Shown here: positions 1 through 5,928 of the stretch, piece after piece
Layout: every line of letters starts with the position of its first letter
Position numbering within the stretch: position 1 is the stretch's first letter
NCBI GenBank assembly: GCA_002690445.1
Contig: NZER01000445.1
Coordinates: 1 to 14,763, forward strand
Source: Candidatus Pacearchaeota archaeon
Lineage (GTDB): Archaea > Nanoarchaeota > Nanoarchaeia > Pacearchaeales > GW2011-AR1
Direction: 5' to 3'
DNA: 14,763 nt
Notes under the pieces: model-generated
Seen by the model: only the letters and a program-made list of their open reading frames with translations
The model's database searches: none
What the model was told of the DNA's origin: nothing
Translations under genes and position numbers: made by a program

Positions 1-98
1 CCGCGCGGCAGGGGGATTTTTTATGCGCCGATCTTCGCCCCCTGTCGCCCCGCGCGGCAGGGGGATTTTTTATGCGCCGATCTTCGCCCCCTGTCGCC
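1..98. repeat. Two tandem copies of a 49-bp hairpin-forming repeat
   Basis: Positions 1-49 and 50-98 are identical. Each copy contains an imperfect inverted repeat, GGCAGGGGG (7-15 in copy 1) pairing with CCCCCTGTC (38-46) across a 22-nt loop that includes a T6 run. The copies join through a CCGCGCGG palindrome. The window begins at the first base of a copy, so the array may extend further left. There are no spacers, so it is not a CRISPR array. An open frame crosses it but looks accidental. Role unknown; it could be a terminator array, a protein-binding array or a local duplication. Confidence 0.85.
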
Positions 99-103
99 CA
101 AGA

Positions 104-134
104 CGGTTTTTACAGGCGGCAGATAGGGAAGGGC
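104..134 (+). promoter_or_regulatory. Promoter-like element, copy 1 of 3 (TTTTACA-N7-GATAGG)
   Basis: TTTTACA at 108-114, seven bases, then GATAGG at 122-127 and a purine-rich GAAGGGC tail. CGG precedes it. The same two blocks with the same spacing occur at 381 and 5934. No obvious gene starts just downstream. It may drive a leader RNA or add to the next copy 270 bp on. The spacing does not fit sigma70 (-35/-10, about 17 bp) or sigma54. Confidence 0.5.
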
Positions 135-375
135 CTGGGCGGGGCCTCACGCCGCCGCATCGCTTTCGGCGAGTCCAAACCACCCTAAACCCACGAGTAG
201 CCTTAGGGCGCAAATGTGGAGCGCTCAGAGCCATAGTACTACAGCAGGGCACGACAACCCTCATTCTAGGGGATAGCCAGATTCTGCGCGCACAGAGGGG
301 TCTATATGACGAGAGCAGGTGCGCGCAGCTGGCCTAGGTCCGATGACGGGAGTGGGTAATCGCGCGAGCTGTGGC
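135..375. other. Non-coding stretch, no recognised gene
   Basis: I see no convincing coding frame and no tRNA-like fold. Small hairpins are possible: CCCTAA (183-188) with TTAGGG (203-208), and CCCT/AGGG around 258-271. Because it lies between two copies of the promoter-like element it could be a transcribed leader or small RNA, but nothing in the sequence proves this. Confidence 0.4.
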
Positions 376-407
376 CGGAATTTTACAAAATCGTGATAGG
401 AGGGGCG
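376..407 (+). promoter_or_regulatory. Promoter-like element, copy 2 of 3
   Basis: CGGAATTTTACA (376-387), seven bases, then GATAGG (395-400) followed by AGGGGCG. It ends about 45 bp before the start codon at 451, the right place for a promoter of the large plus-strand gene block. It matches the copies at 104-134 and 5929-5961 in both blocks, the spacing and the G-rich tail. No such element precedes the Ubl, E2 or JAB genes, which suggests those are co-transcribed from here. Confidence 0.55.
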
Positions 408-450
408 GATTTCGAGACTGGAACACCCAAACCACCGCGAAGGAGAGACC

Positions 451-807
451 ATGATAGCACGCGCTAAAGTCAGTACTGAGGTGAACTACCCTGACTACGG
501 GTTGGAGCCGATCGAATTAAACAATTTGCTGAACCCCAAGTCGGCGAAGTTCGCGATCCTCTTCACTGACGGAGTGATTTCGGGGTTCTTCTCAGTGGTT
601 GATGCGGGGCCGAAAGGGGGTATGGCGTCGTTGCTGGCACTGCTGGAGGATCGGGGTGTCGACGCTGCGTTCGCGTTGTCCAGTGGACTGGGTCTGATGT
701 GCAGCCAGAAGCAGCTGGAACTCTTCGAGAAGCAGGGTCTTGACCTCAACAACTTCAAGGTCAAGGGAGAGTTCGTCGCCAAGCCGTCTGAGGGGGGCCA
801 GCTATGA
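451..807 (+). CDS. Unknown protein, first of a tandem paralogue pair
   Basis: A 118-residue soluble protein with no signal peptide or membrane segment. The ATG follows a good ribosome binding site (AAGGAGAG). I do not recognise the family. Residues about 33-105 align by eye with residues about 28-98 of the next protein: a strand-like 'FAILFTDGVISG' matches '[12 protein letters not shown]', a central helix rich in Leu follows, then a helix ending 'GLDLNNFKVK' matching '[10 protein letters not shown]'. The stop overlaps the next start (ATGA), so the two are probably translated together, perhaps as a heterodimer. It opens the operon that continues into the ubiquitin-like conjugation genes, so it may be a substrate, adaptor or regulator of that system. 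That role is inferred only from position. Confidence 0.75.
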   Translation: MIARAKVSTEVNYPDYGLEPIELNNLLNPKSAKFAILFTDGVISGFFSVVDAGPKGGMASLLALLEDRGVDAAFALSSGLGLMCSQKQLELFEKQGLDLNNFKVKGEFVAKPSEGGQL

Positions 808-1199
808 TCAAGCCGCCCTACAACGAGTTTGGGGTGGCTGAGCTGAAGGAACTTCACGCTATCCCAGGTCACCATCCCGAGGCCATCGGCTTGGTCTTCC
901 TCAATGGCTCGCTGGTCGGCACGTACGCCGTCAACGAAGTTGGACGGGCTGCGGGGCTGATCTGCCACCTGATCAAACAAGGCCAGGACGACGCTATTGT
1001 CCTCTGGTCTTCCCCGGAATGCGCTACGGCCACCGGCAAGGTGCTCAAAGAGGTGGCCAAGAAGTACGGGGTCGACTGGAAGGACATCGCCATCAAGCCC
1101 TCGATCGCCGATCTCAATGAATTATCTACTCTCGATGAATTAGCTGCTGAACCCGATAAACCCGAACAGGACTGGCCGCCAGACTTGTCCCGTAACTGA
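804..1199 (+). CDS. Unknown protein, second of a tandem paralogue pair
   Basis: A 131-residue protein whose ATG overlaps the TGA of the preceding gene (ATGA). Its core matches that of the upstream neighbour, so the two look like an ancient tandem duplication. The pattern is a short hydrophobic strand ending in Gly, a turn, a helix with '[12 protein letters not shown]', a second strand 'AIVLWSS' and a helix ending in an 'x-D-W/L-x-x-(F/I)' segment. The C-terminal 30 residues are acidic and Pro-rich, probably disordered, and absent from the neighbour. It precedes the ubiquitin-like gene by about 50 bp in the same direction. I do not recognise a named family; alternating strands and helices suggest a small alpha/beta fold. 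The function is unknown. Confidence 0.75.
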   Translation: MIKPPYNEFGVAELKELHAIPGHHPEAIGLVFLNGSLVGTYAVNEVGRAAGLICHLIKQGQDDAIVLWSSPECATATGKVLKEVAKKYGVDWKDIAIKPSIADLNELSTLDELAAEPDKPEQDWPPDLSRN

Positions 1200-1249
1200 A
1201 CGTGTTCTGGCAACGTGCTTCCTACCACCCATACTATAAGGAGACTTCC

Positions 1250-1510
1250 ATGTCTGAACTTACACCCGAAGGCGGCAGTGGGGCCGTCAGCGTGCTGATC
1301 ATCAACAACGATGGCGGGGGCTTCGCCGACAAGAAGGAGTTCCCGGCTGGGACAACTGTCGCCCAAGCGTTTCGGCAAGAGGTTGGTGAGGAACGCAGCC
1401 CGTCCAACTACCTGATGCGGGTCAACCGTCAGCCCTGCACGACCAACCAACTTCTCAAGGACGGCGATCGCTTGTCGATCACGCCAACCAAGATCGAAGG
1501 CGCCAGCTAG
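1250..1510 (+). CDS. Ubiquitin-like beta-grasp (ThiS/MoaD-type) protein
   Basis: An 86-residue modifier, predicted to be activated by the E1 at 5255, carried by the E2 at 1635 and matured by the JAB protease at 2653. It shows the beta-grasp plan: first strand '[10 protein letters not shown]', turn, strand, helix '[11 protein letters not shown]', then 'YLMRVNRQP' and the typical '[17 protein letters not shown]' end of ThiS/MoaD-like folds. The tail is Glu-Gly-Ala-Ser: one Gly (G84) with two extra residues rather than a terminal Gly-Gly. Trimming by the JAB protease would expose the Gly for adenylation. I chose the ATG at 1250 because ATAAGGAGAC precedes it; an upstream GTG at 1202 has no such site. 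It ends in TAG. Read-through would add 43 residues and stop at a TGA at 1640-1642, just inside the E2 gene. The family call is strong; use as a protein modifier rather than a sulfur carrier is inferred from the E2 and JAB neighbours. Confidence 0.88.
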   Translation: MSELTPEGGSGAVSVLIINNDGGGFADKKEFPAGTTVAQAFRQEVGEERSPSNYLMRVNRQPCTTNQLLKDGDRLSITPTKIEGAS

Positions 1511-1634
1511 TCTCTCCGACGGCTGGGATGCTGTGTGCAGCGCCGTCGAGCGTCACTGGTGGAGTTCGTCAGGTCACCGGAGGCTAACTCGGCGGCGCTG
1601 TTTTCTTCGACTCTCACAGAACAGGAACGGACAC

Positions 1635-2831
1635 ATGTCTGAACAGAAATGGGAGAAGCCGCTGGCTAACTTGAACTCCCAAAAGAGCAAGAAGCAGCTG
1701 CTACGTGTCGCAAGCGCCATCCACGACAGTGCGAAGAGGAACGCCCGTGATGGTGATCCCTGCGACACGGAGCACCTGAATATTGCCCTGCGTTACTTTG
1801 ATTCCGTCCAGTCTGGCGTTCGTGGACTTCGGCGATGGTCCGAGCGAGCCTGTAAAGCGAAACGGCACGGGCTCACGGTGGCGGCGAGGAACGAGCTGTA
1901 TGCGGTAGAATCAAGTCTTCGCGGTCTTAATTCGGCGATGAACCGGGGAGACAGTCAAATTGAAGAATGGATGCGTCTCTTCAAAAGTTCGGTCGCCGAG
2001 AAGGAACCATTGTCAACCCTCTCCGACATCTACCAGGACTTGCGAGCGCTGCCGAACTACTTTCCTGTGTTGGGATGGGACACAGAACATCGCGGCTTCT
2101 TCGTCGAGACCCGACCAATCTCTTTGACGTACGAAGACATCAAGATCGACTTCGGCCGGTTTCGGATCATCATCTTTCTCAACATGTCGGGATCCAATTC
2201 GCTGCACGTCGAGGCGCTGGATCCCAACTACCCTCGATCCGGCGATGAGTACGTCCACCCTCACGTCGAATCCGGGGGACACATGTGTTTGGGAGATGGC
2301 TCCGCATCGATGCACTCGGCTATCAAGCAGGGTCGAATCCTAGATGCGTTCGTTATGGCGGAGGCGATCCTGTCGACCTACAACTCCGGCTCTCCGTTTC
2401 TGTCGATGGAGAAGTGGAGGATGCCGAAATGCGTCCGTTGCGGCGAGCTGGATGACCATCACGAGGAGTGCGACAAGTGCGACGGTGTTGTCTGCGACTA
2501 TTGTGGGATAGCGACGTGTCAGTCCTGCGAAGACTCGTGCTGCTGCAGCAAAGGCGACGGCTGCTCAGTCCGCTACTGCATTAGCTGCAACGGGCCGTTT
2601 TGCGGCGACTGCTTCATCATTACCGACAACCGCGTTTACTGTAAGGAATGCCATGACAAGAAAACAGCCGAACAAGCCGAGACCAAACCCGCCGAAGACA
2701 CCTGCGAACCAGCGGAAGTCGAAGTCCCCGAAACAGCCCGCCTCGAACCAGTCTCGGCCAGGAGCGAAGCCCGCCAGCGCCGGATACAAGACGCACTCGA
2801 CAGCCTCGAAGACAGCGACGAGCCATTTTAG
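1635..2831 (+). CDS. E2-like (UBC fold) conjugating protein with Cys-rich RING/B-box-like tail
   Basis: A 398-residue protein. Residues 1-135 are a basic then helical N-terminal region of unknown role. Residues about 145-261 look like a divergent UBC domain: strands around '[11 protein letters not shown]' and '[11 protein letters not shown]', then '[17 protein letters not shown]', where H208-P-H210 and C218 match the 'HPH...CLG' signature of bacterial E2-like proteins. C218 is the likely thioester cysteine. Residues 263-340 carry seven CxxC pairs plus a CCC cluster and a final His, as in RING, B-box or other treble-clef zinc domains, suggesting E2 and E3 functions in one chain. Residues 341-398 are an acidic disordered tail that overlaps the JAB gene by 179 bp. 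The ATG at 1635 follows AGGAACGG; the frame stays open upstream to about 1533 without a good site. The stop is TAG. The E2 call is good; the E3 role is an inference. Confidence 0.85.
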   Translation: MSEQKWEKPLANLNSQKSKKQLLRVASAIHDSAKRNARDGDPCDTEHLNIALRYFDSVQSGVRGLRRWSERACKAKRHGLTVAARNELYAVESSLRGLNSAMNRGDSQIEEWMRLFKSSVAEKEPLSTLSDIYQDLRALPNYFPVLGWDTEHRGFFVETRPISLTYEDIKIDFGRFRIIIFLNMSGSNSLHVEALDPNYPRSGDEYVHPHVESGGHMCLGDGSASMHSAIKQGRILDAFVMAEAILSTYNSGSPFLSMEKWRMPKCVRCGELDDHHEECDKCDGVVCDYCGIATCQSCEDSCCCSKGDGCSVRYCISCNGPFCGDCFIITDNRVYCKECHDKKTAEQAETKPAEDTCEPAEVEVPETARLEPVSARSEARQRRIQDALDSLEDSDEPF

Positions 2832-3792
2832 GGAGAGCAAAGCACCGGCGGTCCCGGTGTTGAAGTTTACGCCAACAGCGTGGGCTAAGATGCTGTTCCT
2901 GCGGGACTACGGCGACACGGAGGTGGGTGGCTTTGGGATCACGCCTCTGGAGACGACTGAGACCGGCGACTTGCTCGTCGTTGAAGACGTGAAGCTGGTC
3001 AAGCAAGAGTGCTCGATGGCGACCGTTGAATTCGACGACGAGTCGGTAGCCGACTTCTTCGAAGACATGGTCGACGAAGGTCGTAAGCCAGACCAGTTCG
3101 GTCGGATCTGGATCCACACTCACCCAGGTAACTCAGCCAGTCCGAGCGGTGTGGACGAAGCGACGTTCAGCAGGGTCTTCGGCGGCGCTGACTGGGCGCT
3201 GATGTTCATTCTCGCTTGCGGTGGGGAGACCTACGCTCGACTGCGACTGAACAAGGGACCGCAGACGGTGGACGTGAAGATCGCCGTAGAGATCGACTGG
3301 TCTCGTGACTTCGACTCGTCGGACCAAGAGACGTGGGAGGACGAGTATCTGGAGAACGTCACGGAGGAGCGTTACGCCAGCTACGGCTACCCGAGCAGCA
3401 GCTACCCCGGTTACGGCGGCGGGACCAGCTACGGCGGTACTCAGACTTGGGACAAGAAGGCCCAAACTTGGGTTCCTAAGGCCCAGCACGTCCTCGACGA
3501 AAAGAACCGGGAAGCTGAGCGGAAGAACAAGCAGACCCTTGTGTTCGACGATGACGAAGAGGAAGCAGAGACGGACGTGGAGACGTTCTCGCTGACCGAT
3601 CACAAGGGCGACACGGAGACTATCTGTGACGTTGACGACGCCGACATGGAGATTCCTCCGCAACCACCCGTGGACGCCACTGACGAAGAGTGGCGAGCGT
3701 GGTTCGACAAGTGGGGTGACTACTGTGAAGAAAACCCGATCGAAGAGAAGTCTCTGGGCGACAACTACGACCGCTTCGATTACCTGGATTGA
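2653..3792 (+). CDS. JAB/JAMM (MPN) metalloprotease, Ubl-processing or deconjugating
   Basis: A 379-residue protein with a complete JAMM zinc site: E90 in 'EVGGFG', H155 and H157 in 'HTHPG', S165 and D168, spaced exactly as His-x-His-x7-Ser-x2-Asp. In this context it should cleave the Ala-Ser tail from the Ubl and/or remove the Ubl from targets. Residues 1-65 are Lys/Pro-rich and probably disordered. The catalytic domain spans about 66-215. Residues 240-262 are rich in Tyr, Gly and Ser, followed by a Lys/Glu segment, an acidic run and an acidic C-terminus. The ATG lies inside the E2 gene in another frame, preceded by TAAGGA. A later start would lose only the disordered arm, so the start is less sure than the domain. 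The overlap suggests coupled translation with the E2. It ends in TGA, unlike Ubl, E2 and E1. Confidence 0.9.
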   Translation: MTRKQPNKPRPNPPKTPANQRKSKSPKQPASNQSRPGAKPASAGYKTHSTASKTATSHFRESKAPAVPVLKFTPTAWAKMLFLRDYGDTEVGGFGITPLETTETGDLLVVEDVKLVKQECSMATVEFDDESVADFFEDMVDEGRKPDQFGRIWIHTHPGNSASPSGVDEATFSRVFGGADWALMFILACGGETYARLRLNKGPQTVDVKIAVEIDWSRDFDSSDQETWEDEYLENVTEERYASYGYPSSSYPGYGGGTSYGGTQTWDKKAQTWVPKAQHVLDEKNREAERKNKQTLVFDDDEEEAETDVETFSLTDHKGDTETICDVDDADMEIPPQPPVDATDEEWRAWFDKWGDYCEENPIEEKSLGDNYDRFDYLD

Positions 3793-3951
3793 CACATACT
3801 AGCCGCACAACCGGCAGATGGGGATCGCGAGCCTCAGACGCCACAGCATCTGGAGGATTGGACCAATGGGCTGACACTACACCACCCCTGCCCTGTGCGG
3901 CGCTGGCGACGGCCGGTGGCAATCAGGGTGTGGGGCCACGTTAGCTGCACA
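3793..3951. other. Spacer between the JAB gene and the tRNA
   Basis: About 160 bp without a credible coding frame. TTGACA occurs at 3788-3793 but has no matching -10 hexamer at a standard distance. Nothing else is recognised. It may hold the promoter or processing leader of the tRNA. Confidence 0.4.
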
Positions 3952-4022
3952 TCGCCCTTAGCTCAACGGTAGAGCAGGTGACTCTAAATCACTGGTCGCG
4001 GGTTCGACTCCCGTAGGGCGAT
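3952..4022 (+). tRNA. tRNA with CUA anticodon (putative amber suppressor)
   Basis: Folds as a complete cloverleaf. The acceptor stem is seven perfect pairs (TCGCCCT 3952-3958 with AGGGCGA 4015-4021). Then come T8-A9, a D-stem GCTC/GAGC with loop AACGGTA, an anticodon stem GGTGA/TCACT around loop CTCTAAA (3982-3988), a 4-nt variable loop, and a T-arm GCGGG-TTCGACT-CCCGT. The anticodon at 3984-3986 is CTA, which reads UAG. The first pair is U1-A72, the discriminator is T, and CCA is not encoded. It is not tRNA-Pyl: the arms are canonical, with a normal D-loop and a 5-bp anticodon stem. I cannot tell the charged amino acid; U1-A72 is seen in bacterial tRNA-Gln, which is only a hint. Many genes in this window end in TAG, so the tRNA would act by read-through, not by full reassignment. 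Confidence 0.9.
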
Positions 4023-4050
4023 CTTCTCACACCCAACTAGGAGACGACAC

Positions 4051-4272
4051 ATGGAGGAGAAACGCATTGCACTCGACGACTTGCGGGGCAAAGTGATGAA
4101 GGCGAAGTCGGAGCGACACCCCACCAAGACCATTGGGGAGATGTACCCAGCGAGCACCATCGACGACATCGGCATTAACACGGTCGCAGTCGTCTTGGAT
4201 GTCATCGCCGAAGCTGCGCCTAACTTCCAAGTCACTTTCGACGGAAAGCAGACACCCAGGGAGGACTCATGA
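4051..4272 (+). CDS. Small unknown protein (73 aa)
   Basis: Starts at ATG after CTAGGAGACGACAC, a strong ribosome binding site shared word for word with the gene at 6035. The protein has a basic N-terminal helix, then alternating helix-forming and hydrophobic stretches ('INTVAVVLDVIAEAAPNFQVTF') and an acidic end. There are no membrane segments or recognised motifs. Its TGA overlaps the ATG of the next gene (ATGA), so the two small proteins are probably made together. It lies directly after the suppressor tRNA and may share its transcript. The function is unknown. Confidence 0.65.
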   Translation: MEEKRIALDDLRGKVMKAKSERHPTKTIGEMYPASTIDDIGINTVAVVLDVIAEAAPNFQVTFDGKQTPREDS

Positions 4273-4508
4273 CCAAGCACACGCTGTTCGGACACGTTGC
4301 TGCCGTGCTGTGGGGACTGGCGAGTTCCATTCCTTACTGGTTGTTCGCGTACTGCATTGTGGTCCTGGGTATGCGCATCAACGAACTTGAGCGACGCGCT
4401 GATCACTTAGAGAAGTCCGTGCAGGTAGAAACTTCAGCTGGACGTTCTAGCGGCGAGGAGACACTCGTGTCGACGCGAGGAACTTCTCCGTGGGGATGTG
4501 TAGAGTAG
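4269..4508 (+). CDS. Small single-span membrane protein with a coiled-coil-like stretch
   Basis: A 79-residue protein with one clear hydrophobic segment at about residues 8-34, rich in Leu, Val, Trp and Tyr. A charged heptad-like segment follows ('MRINELERRADHLEKSVQ', about 35-52), then a polar Ser/Thr/Gly-rich tail. The layout (membrane anchor plus coiled coil) resembles small phage accessory membrane proteins, and a holin- or spanin-like role is possible, but no family motif supports it. It is coupled to the preceding gene by an ATGA overlap. It ends in TAG; suppression would add about 40 residues before a TGA inside the next gene. Confidence 0.65.
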   Translation: MTKHTLFGHVAAVLWGLASSIPYWLFAYCIVVLGMRINELERRADHLEKSVQVETSAGRSSGEETLVSTRGTSPWGCVE

Positions 4509-4533
4509 GCGAATAACATCAAGGAGAACGATA

Positions 4534-4926
4534 ATGTCAGGATGCCCCGAATGCGGATTCGCTCCATACGAAAACAATGCGGGCTGCTTCACTTGCCCGC
4601 ATTGTGGAAGAATTCTGGATCAGGGTGAATTGGTATTGCCGGTCAGCCCTGCCACTTCGGAGGAGACGATGCTCAAAGAACTTGACGACTACGACTGGAA
4701 GTGTGTGTTTGCAGAGCCAGATAACGGCTCGATGGGTAACTGCACACCGGACATTGAGTCAGTGGACGGCGTGTCTGATGCCCCAGTTCTCCGGGAGAAC
4801 GTAACGGAGATTATCGCTATCCAGCACGGGGAGAACGACGGAGACCCGTGGGTTGGTCTGTTCCAATGCGACGACGGACGGTACTTGTCGGCTTCAGGAG
4901 GGTGCGACTACACAGGCTGGGACTGA
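4534..4926 (+). CDS. Zinc-ribbon protein, first part of a frame that continues past an in-frame TGA
   Basis: As read with the standard code this is 130 residues starting at ATG after AAGGAGAACG. Residues 4-25 are a zinc ribbon (CPEC...CPHC). The C-terminal half includes 'WVGLFQCDDGRYLSASGG' and ends 'CDYTGWD' before TGA (4924-4926). From memory, small phage-borne proteins carry a 'GCDYTGWDCQ' motif, so the TGA sits where Cys is expected. The same frame stays open for 98 more codons to a TGA at 5221-5223 and begins 'QAGNTLAVAS', as the family would continue. The real product may therefore be a 229-residue protein spanning 4534-5223, either a selenoprotein or a gene broken by one TGC-to-TGA change or sequencing error. 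The function of the family is unknown to me. It lies just upstream of the E1 gene in the same direction. Confidence 0.75.
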   Translation: MSGCPECGFAPYENNAGCFTCPHCGRILDQGELVLPVSPATSEETMLKELDDYDWKCVFAEPDNGSMGNCTPDIESVDGVSDAPVLRENVTEIIAIQHGENDGDPWVGLFQCDDGRYLSASGGCDYTGWD

Positions 4927-5223
4927 CAGGCTGGCAACACGCTCGCGGTCGCGAGCCACTGGTATCGGGCGTTCTGGCTGGGGATAACTACCTTCGATCA
5001 GACCTACATTTGGGACCAGCTGCGAAAGTCGAACTTGTTCCCACTGCACGCTGATACCCCCCTTGGAGTTATCGCTGATTACTTCGCAGACCAGGGGGAA
5101 GCTGAAGTTGAAGTAGCCATTAAGGCGATGGCGGAGCTTCTTCAGCAGCCGAGTTGCCTCGGCTTGCCTGCGGTTGAGATGCTGGCGAGGATGAGCCGCG
5201 CTGCTGACAGAGATCTCTCTTGA
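4927..5223 (+). other. Downstream continuation of the zinc-ribbon frame after TGA
   Basis: Ninety-eight sense codons in the frame of the preceding gene, with no stop from the TGA at 4924 to the TGA at 5221. The translation is protein-like: an aromatic segment, then 'LGVIADYFADQG', an amphipathic helix 'AIKAMAELLQQ' and a further helix to the end. A start inside this stretch (TTG at 5035) has no good ribosome binding site, so independent translation is less likely than continuation. If the upstream TGA is a true stop, this is the 3' part of a very recently broken gene. If it is read as selenocysteine, this is the C-terminal domain. Confidence 0.55.
4941..4956 (+). promoter_or_regulatory. SECIS-like hairpin 3' of the in-frame TGA
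   Basis: GCTCGC (4941-4946) pairs perfectly with GCGAGC (4951-4956), leaving the tetraloop GGTC. Twenty bases separate the TGA from the loop. Bacterial SECIS elements are described as a short stem-loop shortly after UGA with a G near the start of the apical loop; the fdhF element of E. coli also has GGUC in its loop. The fit is suggestive, but short GC hairpins are common. Confidence 0.35.
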
Positions 5224-5254
5224 CAAATCACGGCAACTTTCTACGAGGGTACAC

Positions 5255-5920
5255 ATGGAGACGGAGCAAGCTACCAGCCGTTTTGAGCGGCAGAAGGATC
5301 TCATTCCACAAATCACAGACGGGGCGACCGTCATCGGAGTTGGCGCCGTTGGAAGGCAAGTTGCTCTCCAGCTGGCGGCGATCGGCGTCCCGCAACTGCA
5401 GATTGTCGACTTCGACACCGTCGATCTGTCTAACGTCACCACACAGGGCTACAGTGCGTCCTGTGTGGGCGTTCCGAAGGTCGATGTGCTGTCACATGAC
5501 ATCAACCACCTTGTCGGCGACGTGGCCGTTACGGCTGTCCAGGATCGCTGGAGGCCCCGTGTCAGGTCACACCAAGCTGTCTTCTGCTGCGTGGACTTGA
5601 TCTCGACACGGAAGATCATCTGGGACGATCAGAAGCAGTTCTGCCAGTTCTGGACCGACGCCCGAATGATGGGCGAGACGATTCGCGTTCTAGCAGCTGA
5701 CAATCCCGCTGGGTTCGACGCCTACGACGGTTCGCTGTTCAGTCAGGACGAGGCTCAAGCGGGAACTTGCACCTCCCGCAGCACGATCTATGCTGCGACC
5801 ATCGCAGCTGGCCTGATGGTCCACCAGTACACTCGATGGTTGCGCAGGGTTCCGTTGGATCACGACGCGACCATGAACTTGTTGTCCGGTGAACTCACCC
5901 ACGGAGAATGCGACGAGTAG
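5255..5920 (+). CDS. E1/ThiF-like Ubl-activating enzyme
   Basis: A 221-residue adenylating enzyme that should use ATP to activate the Gly end of the Ubl encoded at 1250 and pass it on via a Cys thioester. The sequence shows 'RFERQ' near the N-terminus (compare the RYxRQ of ThiF/MoeB), the nucleotide-binding GxGxxG loop 'GVGAVG' (28-33), '[14 protein letters not shown]' (51-64; acidic ATP-site residues and the Asn/Gln of E1-like folds) and 'CCVDLISTR' (111-119). C172 in '[11 protein letters not shown]' is the best candidate catalytic Cys, followed by a long helix. It is a stand-alone adenylation domain, shorter than eukaryotic E1 and without a ubiquitin-fold domain. ATG follows GAGGG, 32 bp after the zinc-ribbon frame. 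The stop is TAG. A promoter-like element begins about 10 bp after it, so E1 ends the first transcription block. Confidence 0.88.
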   Translation: METEQATSRFERQKDLIPQITDGATVIGVGAVGRQVALQLAAIGVPQLQIVDFDTVDLSNVTTQGYSASCVGVPKVDVLSHDINHLVGDVAVTAVQDRWRPRVRSHQAVFCCVDLISTRKIIWDDQKQFCQFWTDARMMGETIRVLAADNPAGFDAYDGSLFSQDEAQAGTCTSRSTIYAATIAAGLMVHQYTRWLRRVPLDHDATMNLLSGELTHGECDE

Positions 5921-5928
5921 CTGAGGCC

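Noticed and set aside
1..98. CRISPR array
   Set aside because: The 49-bp units abut with no spacers, and no cas gene is present.
23..337. A 104-residue open frame over the repeats and leader region
   Set aside because: It starts inside the 49-bp repeat, runs through two promoter-like or structured stretches, is rich in Arg/Pro, and has no ribosome binding site; most likely chance in GC-rich DNA.
495..1450. Long minus-strand frames opposite the first two genes and the Ubl gene
   Set aside because: They have no ribosome binding site, contain no recognisable domain and lie against plus-strand genes with overlaps and sites.
1250..1510. Ubl as PRTRC system protein C
   Set aside because: The beta-grasp with '[15 protein letters not shown]' end is ThiS/MoaD-like, and no PRTRC ParB-like or other PRTRC partner is seen in the window.
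3133..3795. A long minus-strand frame opposite the JAB gene
   Set aside because: The plus strand carries the exact JAMM motif in this region; the antisense frame is hydrophobic shadow sequence from GC-rich codons.
3952..4022. tRNA-Pyl rather than a normal suppressor tRNA
   Set aside because: The arms are canonical (7-nt D-loop, 5-bp anticodon stem, normal T8-A9); tRNA-Pyl has a short D-loop and a 6-bp anticodon stem, and no pyl genes are seen.
5219..5254. TTGACA at 5219 as a sigma70 promoter for the E1 gene
   Set aside because: The only possible -10 is weak and would place the transcript start at or after the ribosome binding site and ATG.
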